Made by a program: the position numbers and the translations under genes
NCBI GenBank assembly: GCA_965153455.1
Contig: OZ234502.1
Location: 7,905,495 to 7,969,494 of the forward strand
Length of the DNA stretch: 64,000 nt
Reading direction: 5' to 3'
Source of the DNA: Sphagnum compactum
Taxonomy: Eukaryota > Bryophyta > Sphagnopsida > Sphagnales
Part shown: positions 63,071-64,000 of the stretch, one piece after another
How positions within the stretch are numbered: the stretch's first letter is position 1
How the letters are laid out: each line of letters starts with the position of its first letter
The notes under the pieces: generated by a model
Seen by the model: the letters and a program-made list of their open reading frames with translations, nothing else
What the model was told of the DNA's origin: nothing
Databases searched by the model: none

Positions 63071-63946
63071 TCAGAAATTGTGGGCGCCTAGGCAATAAGA
63101 AACTGCACACTCAATCCACAAAGAAGTGGCTGCTGCTGCAAGGGAGCTGGTAAAGCATTTGTTGTGTAATCTTTAGAGCATCATCAGCATACCAGCTTTC
63201 TTCATGTCATGATGGTGGAATCCACAGGCTTGATGAGAAAGTGAACGAAGTGCCTGCAAGAAACCATTGAACCTACTGAGACATCCTTGATTTGTGATGG
63301 GACCCAACAAGAGAGGAATAGTTTATATATAAGTGGAAAGTATGCTTCTTTTCCTAGTAAAGTGAAATACAGATGCACAGAAAAGATTGGCAGAACCACA
63401 AACACAAAGCATTGAGGGAAAAAAGTCTGCAAAATGCAAGAGGTGTGTTTACACATCAATCTACCTTGCAAGCAGCAAGCCTTCTAGCAACATTCCTCTC
63501 CTTGCTTTGAGAGGTGCCCAGCAGGATACAGTCAATGAACACATGGGCCTGCACCACTCCATTTGACTGCTCAGATCGAACATCCAACTTTCGACCTTGT
63601 TTTTGACATAAAATCTCCAACTGACGTAGTGGGTGCAGCATCACAGTCTCAGGTGTTGCTAGAGGTTGCAGTAGAGGTTCAAGTATCTGGAAATAGCTCA
63701 AATGGCTTCAGAATTTGATGCATGTATGTACCCTAAACCATACATGATATGAATACCCAGCAAACTCACCAGAATTATAAGAAGAAAAACAGCATCAAGG
63801 GAAAACTGGTGAAGGCTATGCAAAAACATATGCAGAGTTTCTTTTGAAATTCAAGTGGAGTAAGGAACCTTCCAAACAAGCTCAATGTCAAGGTAGGAAT
63901 CTAGAAATATGGCACCCGTTATTGTTTGTATCAGTGCTCCGAGGGC
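63071..63946 (-). CDS. DCL: Dicer-like RNase III, 3' part (gene runs off the right edge)
   Basis: Minus-strand exons 63946-63869, 63686-63465 and 63253-63193 have GT/AG borders and stay in frame; a possible last exon is 63135-63071, ending TGA. The first encodes the end of an RNase III domain (TGAIFLDSYLDIELVWK). The second reads PLATPETVMLHPLRQLE, then a double-stranded-RNA-binding domain continuing into the third (RRLAACKALRSLSHQACG). This order (RNase IIIb, TPETV linker, dsRBD) is diagnostic of plant Dicer-like proteins, which cut dsRNA into small RNAs. Only one dsRBD is visible before the frame ends, closest to what I recall of DCL2. The helix normally reading GDLVESIAGAI reads GALIQTITGAI, so the two acidic catalytic positions are changed. 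Most of the gene is outside the window. Confidence 0.8.
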
Positions 63947-64000
63947 CTGCAACCAGCACCACACAGATTGGTTAGAACTCAGGAAGTACAGGATGAGGTT

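Overview
The window is nuclear DNA of a land plant. The genes are plant-type and spliced with GT/AG introns of about 160 to 440 bp. Plant promoter telo-boxes lie in front of several of them. The long spaces between genes are AT-rich and hold decayed Ty1/copia, Ty3/gypsy, hAT and Helitron-like remnants and small inverted-repeat elements. The species cannot be read from the sequence. A TAP-like half ABC transporter with no obvious Arabidopsis counterpart that I recall, and short introns inside wide repeat-rich gaps, make a seed-free plant (bryophyte, lycophyte or fern) my weak preference.

Five protein-coding genes can be supported. (1) A MYST-family histone acetyltransferase (HAM type) on + at 15009-16658, two exons, 470 aa. 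(2) A half-size TAP-like ABCB transporter on - at 24688-19417, reconstructed here as ten exons that stay in frame and encode 908 aa, with a probable intron in its 5' leader. (3) The RNA polymerase I/III shared subunit AC19/RPAC2 on + at 50230-51148, three exons, 123 aa. (4) The WD40 ribosome-biogenesis protein PWP1 on - at 55219-53570, intronless, 549 aa. (5) The 3' end of a Dicer-like gene on -, entering from the right edge (63946-63193 or slightly further). It carries the end of the second RNase III domain and a dsRNA-binding domain, and the two acidic catalytic positions of that RNase III helix appear to be changed.

Layout. 1-12.2 kb: AT-rich gene-poor DNA with two inverted-repeat elements, a Helentron-like endonuclease scrap at 10.1-10.4 kb, a CACTA-like MITE at 10.7 kb and one less AT-rich pocket (5-8.2 kb) with no recognisable gene. 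12.2-14.1 kb: degenerate tandem repeats followed by a broken copia polymerase. 14.46-26.46 kb: gene island with the MYST and ABCB genes in convergent orientation, ending abruptly in a G-rich stretch. 26.5-49.9 kb: long repeat-derived region (second CACTA-like MITE, broken gypsy gag-pol, 11-bp minisatellite, broken hAT transposase, 68-bp tandem array, other inverted-repeat elements). 49.9-55.4 kb: gene island with RPAC2 and PWP1 convergent, both acting in ribosome production and both with telo-boxes upstream. 55.4-63.0 kb: no supported gene. 63.07-64 kb: Dicer-like 3' end.

All exon boundaries come from reading splice signals and frame by eye, supported by remembered family patterns; no transcript or database check was possible.
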